This document shows positions 24,286 to 33,344 of a stretch of DNA of 39,006 nt, one piece after another; position 1 is the stretch's first letter; each line of letters starts with the position of its first letter. The stretch is from Lachnospiraceae bacterium (GTDB taxonomy: Bacteria; Bacillota; Clostridia; Lachnospirales; Lachnospiraceae), in the NCBI GenBank assembly GCA_017449745.1, contig JAFTFD010000071.1, forward strand, positions 1 through 39,006. The letters run 5' to 3'. The notes under the pieces are model-generated. The model did not search any database. It was not told where the DNA came from and saw only the letters and a program-made list of their open reading frames with translations. Made by a program: the position numbers and the translations under genes.

Positions 24286-25374
24286 TCAGCTGAGCTTTGC
24301 AGAATACATATCCTCATAATATTTCTCATAGCTGCCGCTGGTAATGTGCTCCATCCAGTCCATGTGGCGGAAATACCAGTCGATCGTCTTGCGGATGCCC
24401 TCGCGGAACATCGTATCCGGCTCCCATCCCAGATCAGCGCGGATCTTATCCGGCGCGATCGCGTATCTTCTGTCGTGTCCCTTGCGGTCCTCGACATAAG
24501 TGATCAGATCATAGGTCACATGCTCTTTCCTGGGATCATCATCGGAGAGCTCCTCCCTGAGGACATCGATGATGGTCCTGACGATCTCGATATTCTGTTT
24601 TTCATTGTGGCCGCCGACGTTGTAGGTCTCAAAGAGCTTGCCCTTCTCCTGGACCATGTCGATCGCCTTGCAGTGATCCTCGACATAGAGCCAGTCGCGG
24701 ACATTCTTGCCGTCCCCGTAGACGGGCAGCTTTTTGCCTGCCAGCGCATTGTTGATCATGAGCGGGATCAGCTTCTCCGGGAACTGGTAAGGGCCGTAGT
24801 TGTTCGAGCAGTTCGTGATGTTGGCCGGGAAATGATAGGTATCCATATAGGCCTTGACCAGCATATCCGAGCTCGCCTTGGAAGCGGAATAAGGGCTGTG
24901 AGGGGCATAGGGTGTCGTCTCATAGAAATAGCCGCCGTCCTCCGGAAGGGATCCGTACACCTCATCGGTAGAAACATGCAGGAACCTCTTGCCCTCCTTG
25001 AATGTGCCGTCCGGGTTCTCCCACGCCTCCTTGGCGCAGTTGATCATGTTGGCAGTTCCGAGGACATTGGTCTTGACGAACAGCTCCGGCTCTACGATGG
25101 ATCTGTCCACATGGCTCTCCGCCGCGAAATGGATCACTCTGTCGATATCATTCTCGGCAAAGATCTTCCGGATCGCCTCCTTATCGCAGATATCCGCCTT
25201 CACGAAAGTATAGTTGGGGAGCTCCTCCACATCCTTGAGGTTCTCGAGATTCCCCGCATATGTCAGCTTGTCCACATTGATGATCCGAATATCCTCTCCG
25301 TATTTGCCGAACATATAATGAATAAAGTTGGAACCGATAAATCCGGCTCCGCCGGTCACCAGAAATGTCTTCAT
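24286..25374 (-). CDS. rfbB: dTDP-glucose 4,6-dehydratase
   Basis: The 362-aa NAD-dependent short-chain dehydrogenase-type enzyme is the second step of dTDP-rhamnose synthesis. It has the Rossmann motif [22 protein letters not shown], the catalytic [10 protein letters not shown] (Thr-Asp-Glu) and the YSASKASSD Tyr-x-x-x-Lys pair, plus [15 protein letters not shown] and [15 protein letters not shown]. The ATG at 25374 has AAAGGA about 10 bases upstream. It is the first gene of the polysaccharide operon, behind a promoter at about 25520 and a leader of about 135 bases with two strong hairpins. Confidence 0.97.
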   Translation of the reverse strand: MKTFLVTGGAGFIGSNFIHYMFGKYGEDIRIINVDKLTYAGNLENLKDVEELPNYTFVKADICDKEAIRKIFAENDIDRVIHFAAESHVDRSIVEPELFVKTNVLGTANMINCAKEAWENPDGTFKEGKRFLHVSTDEVYGSLPEDGGYFYETTPYAPHSPYSASKASSDMLVKAYMDTYHFPANITNCSNNYGPYQFPEKLIPLMINNALAGKKLPVYGDGKNVRDWLYVEDHCKAIDMVQEKGKLFETYNVGGHNEKQNIEIVRTIIDVLREELSDDDPRKEHVTYDLITYVEDRKGHDRRYAIAPDKIRADLGWEPDTMFREGIRKTIDWYFRHMDWMEHITSGSYEKYYEDMYSAKLS

Positions 25375-25415
25375 GTATTGATCCTTTCCTGTTTAAAACT
25401 GAGGCCCCTGCACGG

Positions 25416-25504
25416 AAACAAGGGCAGCTGTTTCCTCATCCGAAACATATTCTCTGCCCCTGTTTATGCTGCGCAGCCTTCTCGCAGCTGCCGCAGGGCA
25501 TAAA
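25416..25504 (-). promoter_or_regulatory. Structured 5' leader of the polysaccharide operon (two strong hairpins)
   Basis: In the untranslated leader of rfbB two hairpins are visible. The first (25463-25504) pairs TTTATG/CATAAA, CTGC/GCAG and GCAGC/GCTGC, about 15 base pairs with small bulges. The second (25416-25465) pairs a 12-base arm, AAACAGGGGCAG, with CTGCCCTTGTTT using one G-U pair, and has an inner TGTTTC/GAAACA stem. The two share three bases at 25463-25465. Neither is followed by a U-tract. The position suggests control of transcription elongation through the long operon; the mechanism is unknown. Confidence 0.6.
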
Positions 25505-25515
25505 CATACAGATAC

Positions 25516-25524
25516 AGTATACCA
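25516..25524 (-). promoter_or_regulatory. Extended -10 promoter of the rfb/polysaccharide operon
   Basis: TGGTATACT on the minus strand matches an extended -10 element (TGnTATAAT) with one difference. No good -35 is visible at 17 bases. It lies between the GH25 stop (25566) and rfbB, with a predicted start near 25509. Confidence 0.5.
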
Positions 25525-25565
25525 TATTAATCCAACCCTTGCAGTAACAGTTCTCTCCCGCAGGA

Positions 25566-28500
25566 TCAGTATGCTCTGTACATCTGGTTCATATCTACAT
25601 TCCCGCTGATTCCGGAGATCCTGCCCCTGTCTGTATACTGCCACAGGTCGTACCGGGTCTTCGTATAGGTCGGTGCCGCCGCGTACTGCGCGAGCCAGAT
25701 ATGATAGTTTGCGATCTCCGCCGTGTTGATCTTCTCGTTGAACCAGTTGGTGTTGGCATAAACGCCAGCAGCATATCCCGAGGAGGCGATCGTCTGGCAG
25801 AATGCCTTGATCACCTTTGTGCGCTGCGTCGCGCTGATCGTGTCTCCCCTGCCTCCGCTGTACTCCACATCGAGGAAGACCGGCAGGCTCAACGAATATC
25901 CTTTCACCAGATCCAGTACCATAGAGGCCTCTTCGACAGCTTCCGCCTCCGTGATCGCCTGGGAGTAGAAATAGACTCCCGTCCTGATCCCGGCGGCCGA
26001 TGCCCCGCTCATATTGGCAGAGAACATAGAGTCTCTGACCAGAACGCCTGTCGCTGACCCTCTGTACCCGCAGCGTATGACCGCATAGGAGACGCCTGCT
26101 GCCTTTACCTTCTGCCAGTTGATCGTACCATTCCAGCCCGAGACGTCTATCCCCAGCTGCGTATTGGTCTGCAGGACTCCATCCGTTCCGAAATTGTAAG
26201 TCACGCCCTGGATCGTCTGCGTTCCGGTGACGGGATTTCCGTTTTTATCGTAATAGTAGGTCAGTCCGCCGATCGTCTGCCAGCCGGTGTATGCGTAGGA
26301 TTTGACGCCGCCCTTTTTGCGGTAGAATGTCTCAAAATTCTTATAATCCCTGACAAACGCTTCCCTGTAGACGCCGCCATCCCATACATAGAGCTGATTG
26401 CCGTTGGCATCCTTGAGCATGGCATCTTCATCCACTGCTGTGATGACCTTTACGGTCACCTCCGCCCTGCAGGAAGAATCTTCCGCGGAAGTCACTGTGA
26501 CGATAGCATCCCCTTCCGCCTTTGCCGTGATCGTGCCATCCGCTGCCACATCCGCGACATCCGTATGACTCGAACTGAACGTGACCGAGGGATTCTCGGC
26601 ATTTTCCACCAGAACGCCAAGTCTTTGTGTTTTCCCGGGCGATAGTGTGATGCTGATCGGCGAGACATTAACAACGATCGTCTTTTTCTCTGTCTCCGGA
26701 GCGCTCGTCTGCTCCTGCCCGCTTTCGCCTTCCGCTGTCTGCGCCTGCGCAGGATCTGTCACTGTAATGACGCAGGATTCGCTGTGAACTCCCCGGGCTG
26801 CCGTGATCGAACAGGATCCTGTACCCACGATATGGACCACGCCGCTGCTGCTGACTGTCGCGATCCTCATATCGGAAGATGTCCACTGGGCGTCTTCATT
26901 GACAGTTCCGTCGGACCATGTAACGGTGGCCTTAAGCGTAATATCCGGATCTCCTTTTACCGCACTTAGGCTCGTCTTATCCAGAATGACACTGGTCGCC
27001 TTTGCCTCCTCGACCACCGGCTCCTGTATCTGTTCCGCATTGCTGTCGGTACCGGCTGCCGCATCTGCAGGTGCACCGGTCTGTTCCGCGGCCGCCGCCT
27101 CAGCTGCTGTATCTGCTTCCGGTGCTGCGGCTGTTGTGTCCGCTTCTGCTGTTCCCTCTGCCGGTGCTGCCTCTGCCGTCACTTCCTCCAGAAGGCGAAA
27201 GGATCGGCTGCGCAGGCCGGAATAGGCGATAATGTAAGGATCAGGGATCTCCGACTTCTGTACCTCTTCATACTGGTCAGCCGTCGGATCATCACTGGCC
27301 TGCGGAACCTCGACCTCTACCTGTGTGGATTCCGTCCATTCGACAGTATCCTCGATCACGCTCTCGACAACGGTATCATTGTGAGCCGTGTCCTCCGCCG
27401 CCACGTTGATCTGGGATTCATTCTTGATCTCGTCTGCTACGTCGATCTTTTTGTATTCGATCTGATCCTTTACCTCTACTGTCTGGGCATTTTCGGGAAT
27501 CTTATATCTGGAATACAGCTGGTATTGTTCATCCTCTGTCACATCGTCTGTGCTGAGCCGCGCCATATCTACCAGGGGCAGGATCTTCACCGTGTATTTG
27601 CCGGCTTTGACAGAGCTTCTGTAAATAATGCCGTCCCTGTCATCGTCTTCATATTCGGCTGTCGAGCCGTCCGGCAGCGTGACCGCCACATGAAACGGAA
27701 CGCCGGCGATCAGCGTCATACTGGAGGTATCCCGGATCTTGATCTTCAGATCGCTCTGCAGAGAAGAGAGCGCGAGGTCTACAGGAACTGTTCCCGCCTG
27801 AGCCAGAAGCGCCTCTTTCTTTTCTTCCAGTTCTTCTCTTGCCCTCTGCTCCTCCGCCAGTCGCTTTTCTTCCTCTTCCCGGGCAATTCTGGCGGCGGCG
27901 ATGAGTCTCGTCGTATCTTCTCCGCCGATCCGCTCCCGGGAATTCAGCTGAGCCCCCACAGAGGCAAACTCCGCCTCTTTTGCCTTCACCTCGCGGATCC
28001 CGTTATAGCGATATCCGATCACAAAGAGGACCAGTGCGATCGCAACTCCCAGGCCTCCTATCACAAAATTCAGGATCTTTCCCCCTGAGTGATCCGGTTC
28101 TTCATCATCTTCTGATGCTTTCTCAGCTTCAAAGCTTTCTTCACCGGCAGGCTTCTCAGCACTTTCTGTTTCATATGCCTCCTGCGCCGGTTCCTCCTGC
28201 TCTTCCTCGGAAGGATCCTGCGCCAGCTCATTTTGAGCCTGCTCATTCTGTGCCGTTTCCTTCTGATCGTCCGCCTTCTCCTTTAAGGCAGCCGCGGCCG
28301 CCTGAATGACACTCGATTCGATCTCCGCTGTCAGCGCGTCATCCAGATAGTCCGGTTCGTCCAGATAATCCGGCTCATCCAGAAAATCTTCATCGTCGAG
28401 AAACTCCACAGTCTGCAGCTGCTCCAATGACTCAGGTACAGCTGATTCCGCAGCTGCGGACACTTTTTCGGATACCTGCCCGGGAACCTGTTCCTCCTTC

Positions 28501-28709
28501 AGGGCAACGACTGCTGCCTGCACCTCTTCATCGTCAAGGAATCCGGTATCGTCAAAAAAGCCTTCGAAACTTCCCTCTTCGAGTCCGGAATCCGGCACAG
28601 GCGTCTCAGACAGCTTTAGCTCCTCGATCACACCGGTCACATCGAAAAAGCCGGTCTCACTCATATTACCGGTCTTCTGCAATTGTCCTTCCCGGATCTT
28701 ATTCTCCAA
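25566..28709 (-). CDS. Membrane-anchored GH25 lysozyme with Big_2 and choline-binding-type repeats
   Basis: This 1047-aa cell-wall muramidase candidate has these parts in order. First is a cytoplasmic tail of about 210 residues, very acidic, with short repeats such as YLDEPDYLDEPDYLDD (about 115-123). Then a membrane helix (211-233), a charged coiled coil (about 240-300), a beta-rich and Ala/Glu-rich spacer, two bacterial Ig-like (Big_2) domains (about 570-660 and 675-760) and choline-binding-type repeats (GWQTIGGLTYYYDKNGNPV). Last is a GH25 catalytic domain (about 850-1047) with LGIDVSGWNG and the DVE acid pair in FLDVEYSG. The start is a TTG at 28709 with GGAGG 6 bases upstream (28716-28720); the next ATG, at residue 16, has no such site. 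It lies 21 bases behind the MetH reactivation gene. Confidence 0.92.
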   Translation of the reverse strand: MENKIREGQLQKTGNMSETGFFDVTGVIEELKLSETPVPDSGLEEGSFEGFFDDTGFLDDEEVQAAVVALKEEQVPGQVSEKVSAAAESAVPESLEQLQTVEFLDDEDFLDEPDYLDEPDYLDDALTAEIESSVIQAAAAALKEKADDQKETAQNEQAQNELAQDPSEEEQEEPAQEAYETESAEKPAGEESFEAEKASEDDEEPDHSGGKILNFVIGGLGVAIALVLFVIGYRYNGIREVKAKEAEFASVGAQLNSRERIGGEDTTRLIAAARIAREEEEKRLAEEQRAREELEEKKEALLAQAGTVPVDLALSSLQSDLKIKIRDTSSMTLIAGVPFHVAVTLPDGSTAEYEDDDRDGIIYRSSVKAGKYTVKILPLVDMARLSTDDVTEDEQYQLYSRYKIPENAQTVEVKDQIEYKKIDVADEIKNESQINVAAEDTAHNDTVVESVIEDTVEWTESTQVEVEVPQASDDPTADQYEEVQKSEIPDPYIIAYSGLRSRSFRLLEEVTAEAAPAEGTAEADTTAAAPEADTAAEAAAAEQTGAPADAAAGTDSNAEQIQEPVVEEAKATSVILDKTSLSAVKGDPDITLKATVTWSDGTVNEDAQWTSSDMRIATVSSSGVVHIVGTGSCSITAARGVHSESCVITVTDPAQAQTAEGESGQEQTSAPETEKKTIVVNVSPISITLSPGKTQRLGVLVENAENPSVTFSSSHTDVADVAADGTITAKAEGDAIVTVTSAEDSSCRAEVTVKVITAVDEDAMLKDANGNQLYVWDGGVYREAFVRDYKNFETFYRKKGGVKSYAYTGWQTIGGLTYYYDKNGNPVTGTQTIQGVTYNFGTDGVLQTNTQLGIDVSGWNGTINWQKVKAAGVSYAVIRCGYRGSATGVLVRDSMFSANMSGASAAGIRTGVYFYSQAITEAEAVEEASMVLDLVKGYSLSLPVFLDVEYSGGRGDTISATQRTKVIKAFCQTIASSGYAAGVYANTNWFNEKINTAEIANYHIWLAQYAAAPTYTKTRYDLWQYTDRGRISGISGNVDMNQMYRAY

Positions 28710-28715
28710 ATTTAA

Positions 28716-28720
28716 CCTCC
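28716..28720 (-). promoter_or_regulatory. Ribosome binding site deciding a TTG start for the GH25 gene
   Basis: GGAGG on the minus strand lies 6 bases before TTG (28707-28709). No ATG or GTG is available at that distance. Confidence 0.65.
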
Positions 28721-28730
28721 GATTACTATA

Positions 28731-29390
28731 TCAGCGTCTATATGCGCATTCTGCGGATGCGCTGCATTCTTCACATCCCTGCAGGATGCAGGGCTGCTCC
28801 GTTCTGCTCAATCCTATCAGCGCAGTGACGGATTTGGATGGTATCATCAGCAATGAATCCGTAAGACTCACGCCGATCGACACAGGCATCCGCAGAAGAT
28901 CTGAAAAATTCTTCTGGTATTCCAGCGGAAAATCGCCGTAGCCGGGAGAAAAACGCGGACGGCAGTAGTATCCCTGCTGCGCTGCCTCCTCCCTGATCGC
29001 GCTGTTGACAAGGTCACACCACGCCTCCACGGCTGCCGCGCCGGCCGCCTGAAATATGGCAGCTTCCAGCATGTCGTGCAGCTGTGCGCGGGCAACGAGC
29101 CTGTCCGCCTCCACACCGATCGTCACAGCAAGAAGGCATACTCTCTCGCACCCCTTCAGATTACGGAGCAGTCCCTTGCTCTCGATCTCCATACCGGCAG
29201 CGCGCATATTCTTTTCTCCGACCTCCAGGTCGTAATAAGCGTGTACCTGTCTGGGCGAAACCGCCCCCAGCAGCTGCCCTGTACAGGCACGGATCCTTCC
29301 CGTGATCTCCTCCGACGGGGTGATGCCGCGATATCCAAGATACCGGTACACTTCGCGGACCGGTATTTCTGTCAGTCTCAGTTCAGTCAT
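28731..29390 (-). CDS. Stand-alone MetH reactivation (activation) domain protein
   Basis: The 219-aa cytoplasmic protein matches the C-terminal activation domain of cobalamin-dependent methionine synthase, which binds SAM and remethylates oxidised cobalamin. The RFSPGYGDFPLEYQ motif that holds SAM is clear, followed by SVTALIGLS and a Cys-containing tail (CILQGCEECSASAEC) common in stand-alone clostridial versions. The MetH protein at 30815-33286 ends after its B12 domain, so the two should work together. The ATG at 29390 overlaps the stop of the MATE gene by 4 bases (ATGA), suggesting coupled translation. Confidence 0.9.
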   Translation of the reverse strand: MTELRLTEIPVREVYRYLGYRGITPSEEITGRIRACTGQLLGAVSPRQVHAYYDLEVGEKNMRAAGMEIESKGLLRNLKGCERVCLLAVTIGVEADRLVARAQLHDMLEAAIFQAAGAAAVEAWCDLVNSAIREEAAQQGYYCRPRFSPGYGDFPLEYQKNFSDLLRMPVSIGVSLTDSLLMIPSKSVTALIGLSRTEQPCILQGCEECSASAECAYRR

Positions 29391-30745
29391 ATGCGGTCCT
29401 TGCCCTGCATGTGCATTCTGTAAAAATAATAGCTCACCTCAATGATGCAGCATGTCACCCAGCCGACGGGGTATCCGAAGCCGACCGCCTTCGGGGTATT
29501 GATAAAATATCTCGTGATAACGAACAGATAGACCTGCCTGATCGCCACAAACGACAGGAGCATGATCACCATCGGCGCTTTTGCGTCTCCCCTGCCTCTT
29601 AAGGCGCTGGCGAGGACGTGATTCACGCAGTTAGCCAGAAGGAAGAACACATTTGTCCTGATAAACATGGTTCCGTAATCCACAACCGAGGCATCTCTTG
29701 AAAACAGTCCGATCGCAGCAGGGGCATACAGAAACAGGCCAAGTGCAATCACCGCTGTGATGCCGACAGACATAAGGACCGTCGTCGCCGTTCCCTGATC
29801 GGCGCGCTTTCTGTTCCCTGCGCCTATGTTCTGGCTGACAAATGTCGTAGCCGCCATGGCCATACTCTGCATCGGCAGCATGATGAACTGATCCAGCTTG
29901 TTGTAACAGCTCCATCCGGCCATGACCCCGGACCCGAAATAATTGATATAAGACTGCACGAACACATTGGAGAATGCCGTGATCACGGACTGTATGCCCG
30001 CGGGAAGGCCTACCTGCACGATCTGGCCGAGAATATCCTTGTCCACAGCAAGGTCTTTCCAAACCATTTTGTAGATATCCTGCGTCCGGGTCAGCAGCCG
30101 CAGGATCAGTGCCGCTGAAATAAACTGCGAGAGGATCGTCGCCCAGGCAACGCCCGCGATCCCTGCATGGAACACGACCACGAACAGCAGGTCAAGAATG
30201 ATATTCAGTACACTGGTCAGGATCAGGAACAGGAGAGGCCTCGTCGTATCCCCGACAGCCCTTAGGATCCCGCTCCCCATGTTGTAGATGAGAAGTCCCG
30301 AAATACCTGCTATATAGATCACCAGATAGACGGTCGCGTCCGCAAAGACATCCTCCGGGGTATCCATAAACCGCAGCATGGGTTTTACTCCCAGGATGCC
30401 GATGATCGTAAAGATGACGCAGAAAATAAACGTGACCGCCATGGTCGTCTCTACGGAGCGGTGCAGCCTTTTTAAGTCCCTGGCTCCGAAATCCCTGGCG
30501 ATGACCACCCCGGCTCCGACGGAAAATCCGTTGAAAAAGAAGACGATCATATTGGTGATCATGGAGGTGGAACCCACGGCTGCCAACGCCTCTTTTCCGA
30601 CAAAATTGCCCACCACGATCGAGTCGACCGTGTTGTAAAGCATCTGGAATATATTGCCCAGCATCAGCGGCAGCGAAAACAGGATCACCTGTTTCACGAT
30701 CGAGCCGCTGGTCATGTCCCTTGCAGAAGTCTTCTGATTCTTCAA
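29387..30745 (-). CDS. MATE-family multidrug/toxin extrusion transporter
   Basis: The 452-aa membrane protein has about 12 hydrophobic helices. It shows the MATE N-terminal pattern SGSIVKQVILFSLPLMLGNIFQMLYNTVDSI (about residues 12-42) and the repeated second half beginning GLPAGIQSVITAFSNVFVQ. It probably exports organic cations or small metabolites by Na+ or H+ antiport; the substrate is unknown. A TTG at 30745 is chosen because AAGGAG (30751-30756) sits 5 bases upstream; an in-frame GTG at 30763 has no site, and the first ATG would leave only about ten residues before the SGSI motif region. It lies between metH and its reactivation gene. Confidence 0.92.
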   Translation of the reverse strand: MKNQKTSARDMTSGSIVKQVILFSLPLMLGNIFQMLYNTVDSIVVGNFVGKEALAAVGSTSMITNMIVFFFNGFSVGAGVVIARDFGARDLKRLHRSVETTMAVTFIFCVIFTIIGILGVKPMLRFMDTPEDVFADATVYLVIYIAGISGLLIYNMGSGILRAVGDTTRPLLFLILTSVLNIILDLLFVVVFHAGIAGVAWATILSQFISAALILRLLTRTQDIYKMVWKDLAVDKDILGQIVQVGLPAGIQSVITAFSNVFVQSYINYFGSGVMAGWSCYNKLDQFIMLPMQSMAMAATTFVSQNIGAGNRKRADQGTATTVLMSVGITAVIALGLFLYAPAAIGLFSRDASVVDYGTMFIRTNVFFLLANCVNHVLASALRGRGDAKAPMVIMLLSFVAIRQVYLFVITRYFINTPKAVGFGYPVGWVTCCIIEVSYYFYRMHMQGKDRI

Positions 30746-30750
30746 TGCTT

Positions 30751-30756
30751 CTCCTT
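30751..30756 (-). promoter_or_regulatory. Ribosome binding site deciding a TTG start for the MATE gene
   Basis: AAGGAG on the minus strand lies 5 bases before TTG (30743-30745) and downstream of the alternative GTG at 30763. The TTG is therefore the better start. Confidence 0.6.
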
Positions 30757-30814
30757 CAGTCACAGCACATTGTGCACAGGCTCCATGGCCTTTATTCCAT
30801 AGAGCCGTCCTTCG

Positions 30815-33286
30815 CTATTTCATGTCAACCAGAAAAACCGTATCGGCATAGCGGACAGTTGCCATGGCATCCGGTCCGTAGAAATCCGCGCCGATCGCAT
30901 CCGCATATTCCTGCGTCATGACGGCGCCGCCGACGGCCACCTTGCAGTCCGGTTTCCTCTCGCGAAGGAGTCTGATCGTCTCCTCCATATTCACGACCGT
31001 AGTCGTCATCAGGGCGGAGAGACCGACAAGGCGGATGTTCTCCCTGACAGCGGTTTCCACGATCGTCTCCGCCGGGACGTCCTTGCCGAGGTCGATCACC
31101 TCATAGCCATAGTTTTCCAGCATGACCTTGACGATATTTTTTCCGATATCGTGGATATCCCCCTTGACGGTGGCCAGTATGATCCTGCCTTTGATCTTCT
31201 GGGGCTTCCCTTTCATGGATTCCTTTACCACGGCAAATGCGGCCTTTGCCGCCTCTGCGCTCATAAGGAGCTGCGGCAGGAACATCGTGCCGCTCTCAAA
31301 CCCTTTTCCGACACGGTCGAGGGCGGGGATCAGCTCTTCATTGATCATGGAAAGACCATCCCGGCTCTTCAGCCCTTCCCGCATCGCTTCCGCTGCGGCT
31401 TCTTTCATACCGCGCTCGACACATTCGCCAAGGGAAGCCGGTGCCGCCCCTCCGGCAGGAGCTGTTCTTCCCATTCCGCCTGCTGCACCGGGAGTCTTTC
31501 CGGCTCCGCTCCCGGGGCCTGCGTTCTGCGCCGGACTTCCCGAGGCTTCCGTGTAAACAAGCTTCACATCTTTATAGGCTTCAATATACTGCATGCACTG
31601 CGGATCGCAGTCCAACAGCGCAAGGCTTGCCCTGTAGGCGCGCATCATGGACTCATTTCCCGGATTCATAATGGCGCAGGAGAGTCCCTCCGCGATCGCC
31701 ATGGAAAGAAAATGGGAATTAATGATCTCTCTCTGGGGAAGTCCAAAGGAAATATTGGAGACTCCCAGGATCGTATTTCCTCCCAGCTCTTCATGGACTC
31801 TTCTTAATGTTCTAAGAGTCGCAAGCGCTGAAGAGGTATCGGAAGAGATCGTCATCGCGAGGGCATCCACCACGATGTCCGCGGGACGGATCCCGTATTT
31901 TGCAGCTTCCTTATATATTTTCTCCGCAATGGCGAATCTGCCCTGCGCGTCCGCGGGGATCCCGCTCTCATCCAGTGTCAGGGCGACGACAACTCCGCCG
32001 TATTTCGCGACAAGAGGAAATACCGTGTCCATGCTCTCCTGCTTGCCATTGACGGAATTGACCATCGCCTTGCCGTTATACAGGCGAAGAGCCCTCTCCA
32101 AGGCTGCAGGATCTGTCGTATCGATCTGCAGAGGGAGCGCCGTGACCTCCTGAAGGCGTGTCACCACGGTCTGCATCATCTCCACTTCGTCGATCTCCGG
32201 CAGGCCTACATTGACATCCAGGATATGCGCCCCCTGGTCCTCCTGCCGGATCCCCTCCTGCAGGATATAGGGAATGTCATGACTTCTGAGCGCTTCCTTG
32301 AACTTCTTTTTCCCGGTGGGATTGATTCTCTCCCCGATGATCACGGGAACCGGGCCGATCTCCACCGCCTGTGCGTACGAAGTCACAAAGGTGCGGTCTT
32401 TTGGCGTATTCCTGCGGAAAGGCTTATTCCTGACCAGTTCGATCGTCCTGCGGATATATTCCGGCGTTGTCCCGCAGCATCCGCCGACGACCTGCACGCC
32501 AAGATCAGCGATCTCTGCCATACAGGAGGCGAACTCTTCCGGACCGACGTCATAAACCGTCTTTCCGTTTTCTGTCCTGGGAAGTCCGGCGTTTGGATTG
32601 ACGATAACAGGAACCGAAGCCGTTTCCACGAGCCGTTTTACGATCGGCAGCATCTGCCTGGGGCCAAGGGAACAGTTGATCCCTACAGCGTCCGCATGAA
32701 GACCCTCGAGCATGGCAACGACCGCCTCGACACCCGCGCCGGTCAGGAGCTTTCCGGACTCATCATACACGGTCGTCACAGCAACGGGGAGGTCGCAGTT
32801 TTCCTTGGCAGCAAGGAGTGCCGCCTTTGCCTCATAGGTATCATTCATCGTCTCGATGAGGACCAGGTCTGCGCCTGCTGCCGCCCCGATCCTGACGACC
32901 TCTCCGAAAATATCGACCGCTTTCTCAAACGGAAGGTCACCCAGAGGCTCCAGCAGTTTTCCCGTCGGTCCGATATCCAGAGCGATAAAAGCGTCCCCCC
33001 TGCCGCTGAGCGTCCTCGCTTTTTGGGCGAGTCTTACACCCGCCGTCACGATCTCCTCCAGGTCTTCCGGGTATTTTAACCGGTTTGCGCCGAATGTATT
33101 CGTGTTGAAAATATTGCAGCCGGCATTCAGATATCCGCAGTAAAGATCCAGAATATCCTCCGGTCTGTCCAGATTCCATCTCTCAGGAAGTTCTCCGCCT
33201 GCCAGTCCTTTGGACTGAAGGATCGTTCCAGTGCCGCCGTCACAGAACAGCCATTCTGATCCCAGTTTTTCCAGAAATCGATTCAT
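30815..33286 (-). CDS. metH: Cobalamin-dependent methionine synthase, three-domain form without activation domain
   Basis: The 823-aa enzyme transfers a methyl group from methyl-tetrahydrofolate through cobalamin to homocysteine. Its homocysteine domain (about 1-290) has FCDGGTGTILQ and the zinc ligands in GINCSLGP and GGCCGTTPEY. A pterin-binding domain (about 320-570) has IIGERINPTGKKKFKEA and ILDVNVGLPEIDE. A Gly/Ala/Pro-rich linker (about 578-620), a helical cap and a B12-binding domain follow, with GDIHDIGKNIV holding the cobalt-ligating His. The usual C-terminal activation domain is absent and is encoded separately at 28731-29390. The ATG at 33286 has GGAG 5-8 bases upstream; the ATG at 33298 has none. 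It follows metF directly. Confidence 0.96.
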   Translation of the reverse strand: MNRFLEKLGSEWLFCDGGTGTILQSKGLAGGELPERWNLDRPEDILDLYCGYLNAGCNIFNTNTFGANRLKYPEDLEEIVTAGVRLAQKARTLSGRGDAFIALDIGPTGKLLEPLGDLPFEKAVDIFGEVVRIGAAAGADLVLIETMNDTYEAKAALLAAKENCDLPVAVTTVYDESGKLLTGAGVEAVVAMLEGLHADAVGINCSLGPRQMLPIVKRLVETASVPVIVNPNAGLPRTENGKTVYDVGPEEFASCMAEIADLGVQVVGGCCGTTPEYIRRTIELVRNKPFRRNTPKDRTFVTSYAQAVEIGPVPVIIGERINPTGKKKFKEALRSHDIPYILQEGIRQEDQGAHILDVNVGLPEIDEVEMMQTVVTRLQEVTALPLQIDTTDPAALERALRLYNGKAMVNSVNGKQESMDTVFPLVAKYGGVVVALTLDESGIPADAQGRFAIAEKIYKEAAKYGIRPADIVVDALAMTISSDTSSALATLRTLRRVHEELGGNTILGVSNISFGLPQREIINSHFLSMAIAEGLSCAIMNPGNESMMRAYRASLALLDCDPQCMQYIEAYKDVKLVYTEASGSPAQNAGPGSGAGKTPGAAGGMGRTAPAGGAAPASLGECVERGMKEAAAEAMREGLKSRDGLSMINEELIPALDRVGKGFESGTMFLPQLLMSAEAAKAAFAVVKESMKGKPQKIKGRIILATVKGDIHDIGKNIVKVMLENYGYEVIDLGKDVPAETIVETAVRENIRLVGLSALMTTTVVNMEETIRLLRERKPDCKVAVGGAVMTQEYADAIGADFYGPDAMATVRYADTVFLVDMK

Positions 33287-33344
33287 AGTATTCTCCATGC
33301 CGAAGCGTCAGCGAAGGCATAATGCCGGCCTTCTTTGGCGCGCT

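Noticed and set aside
33299-33344. Small inverted repeat GAAGGC/GCCTTC between metF and metH as a terminator
   Set aside because: The stem is six base pairs and no U-tract follows on the transcribed strand; metF and metH are probably cotranscribed.
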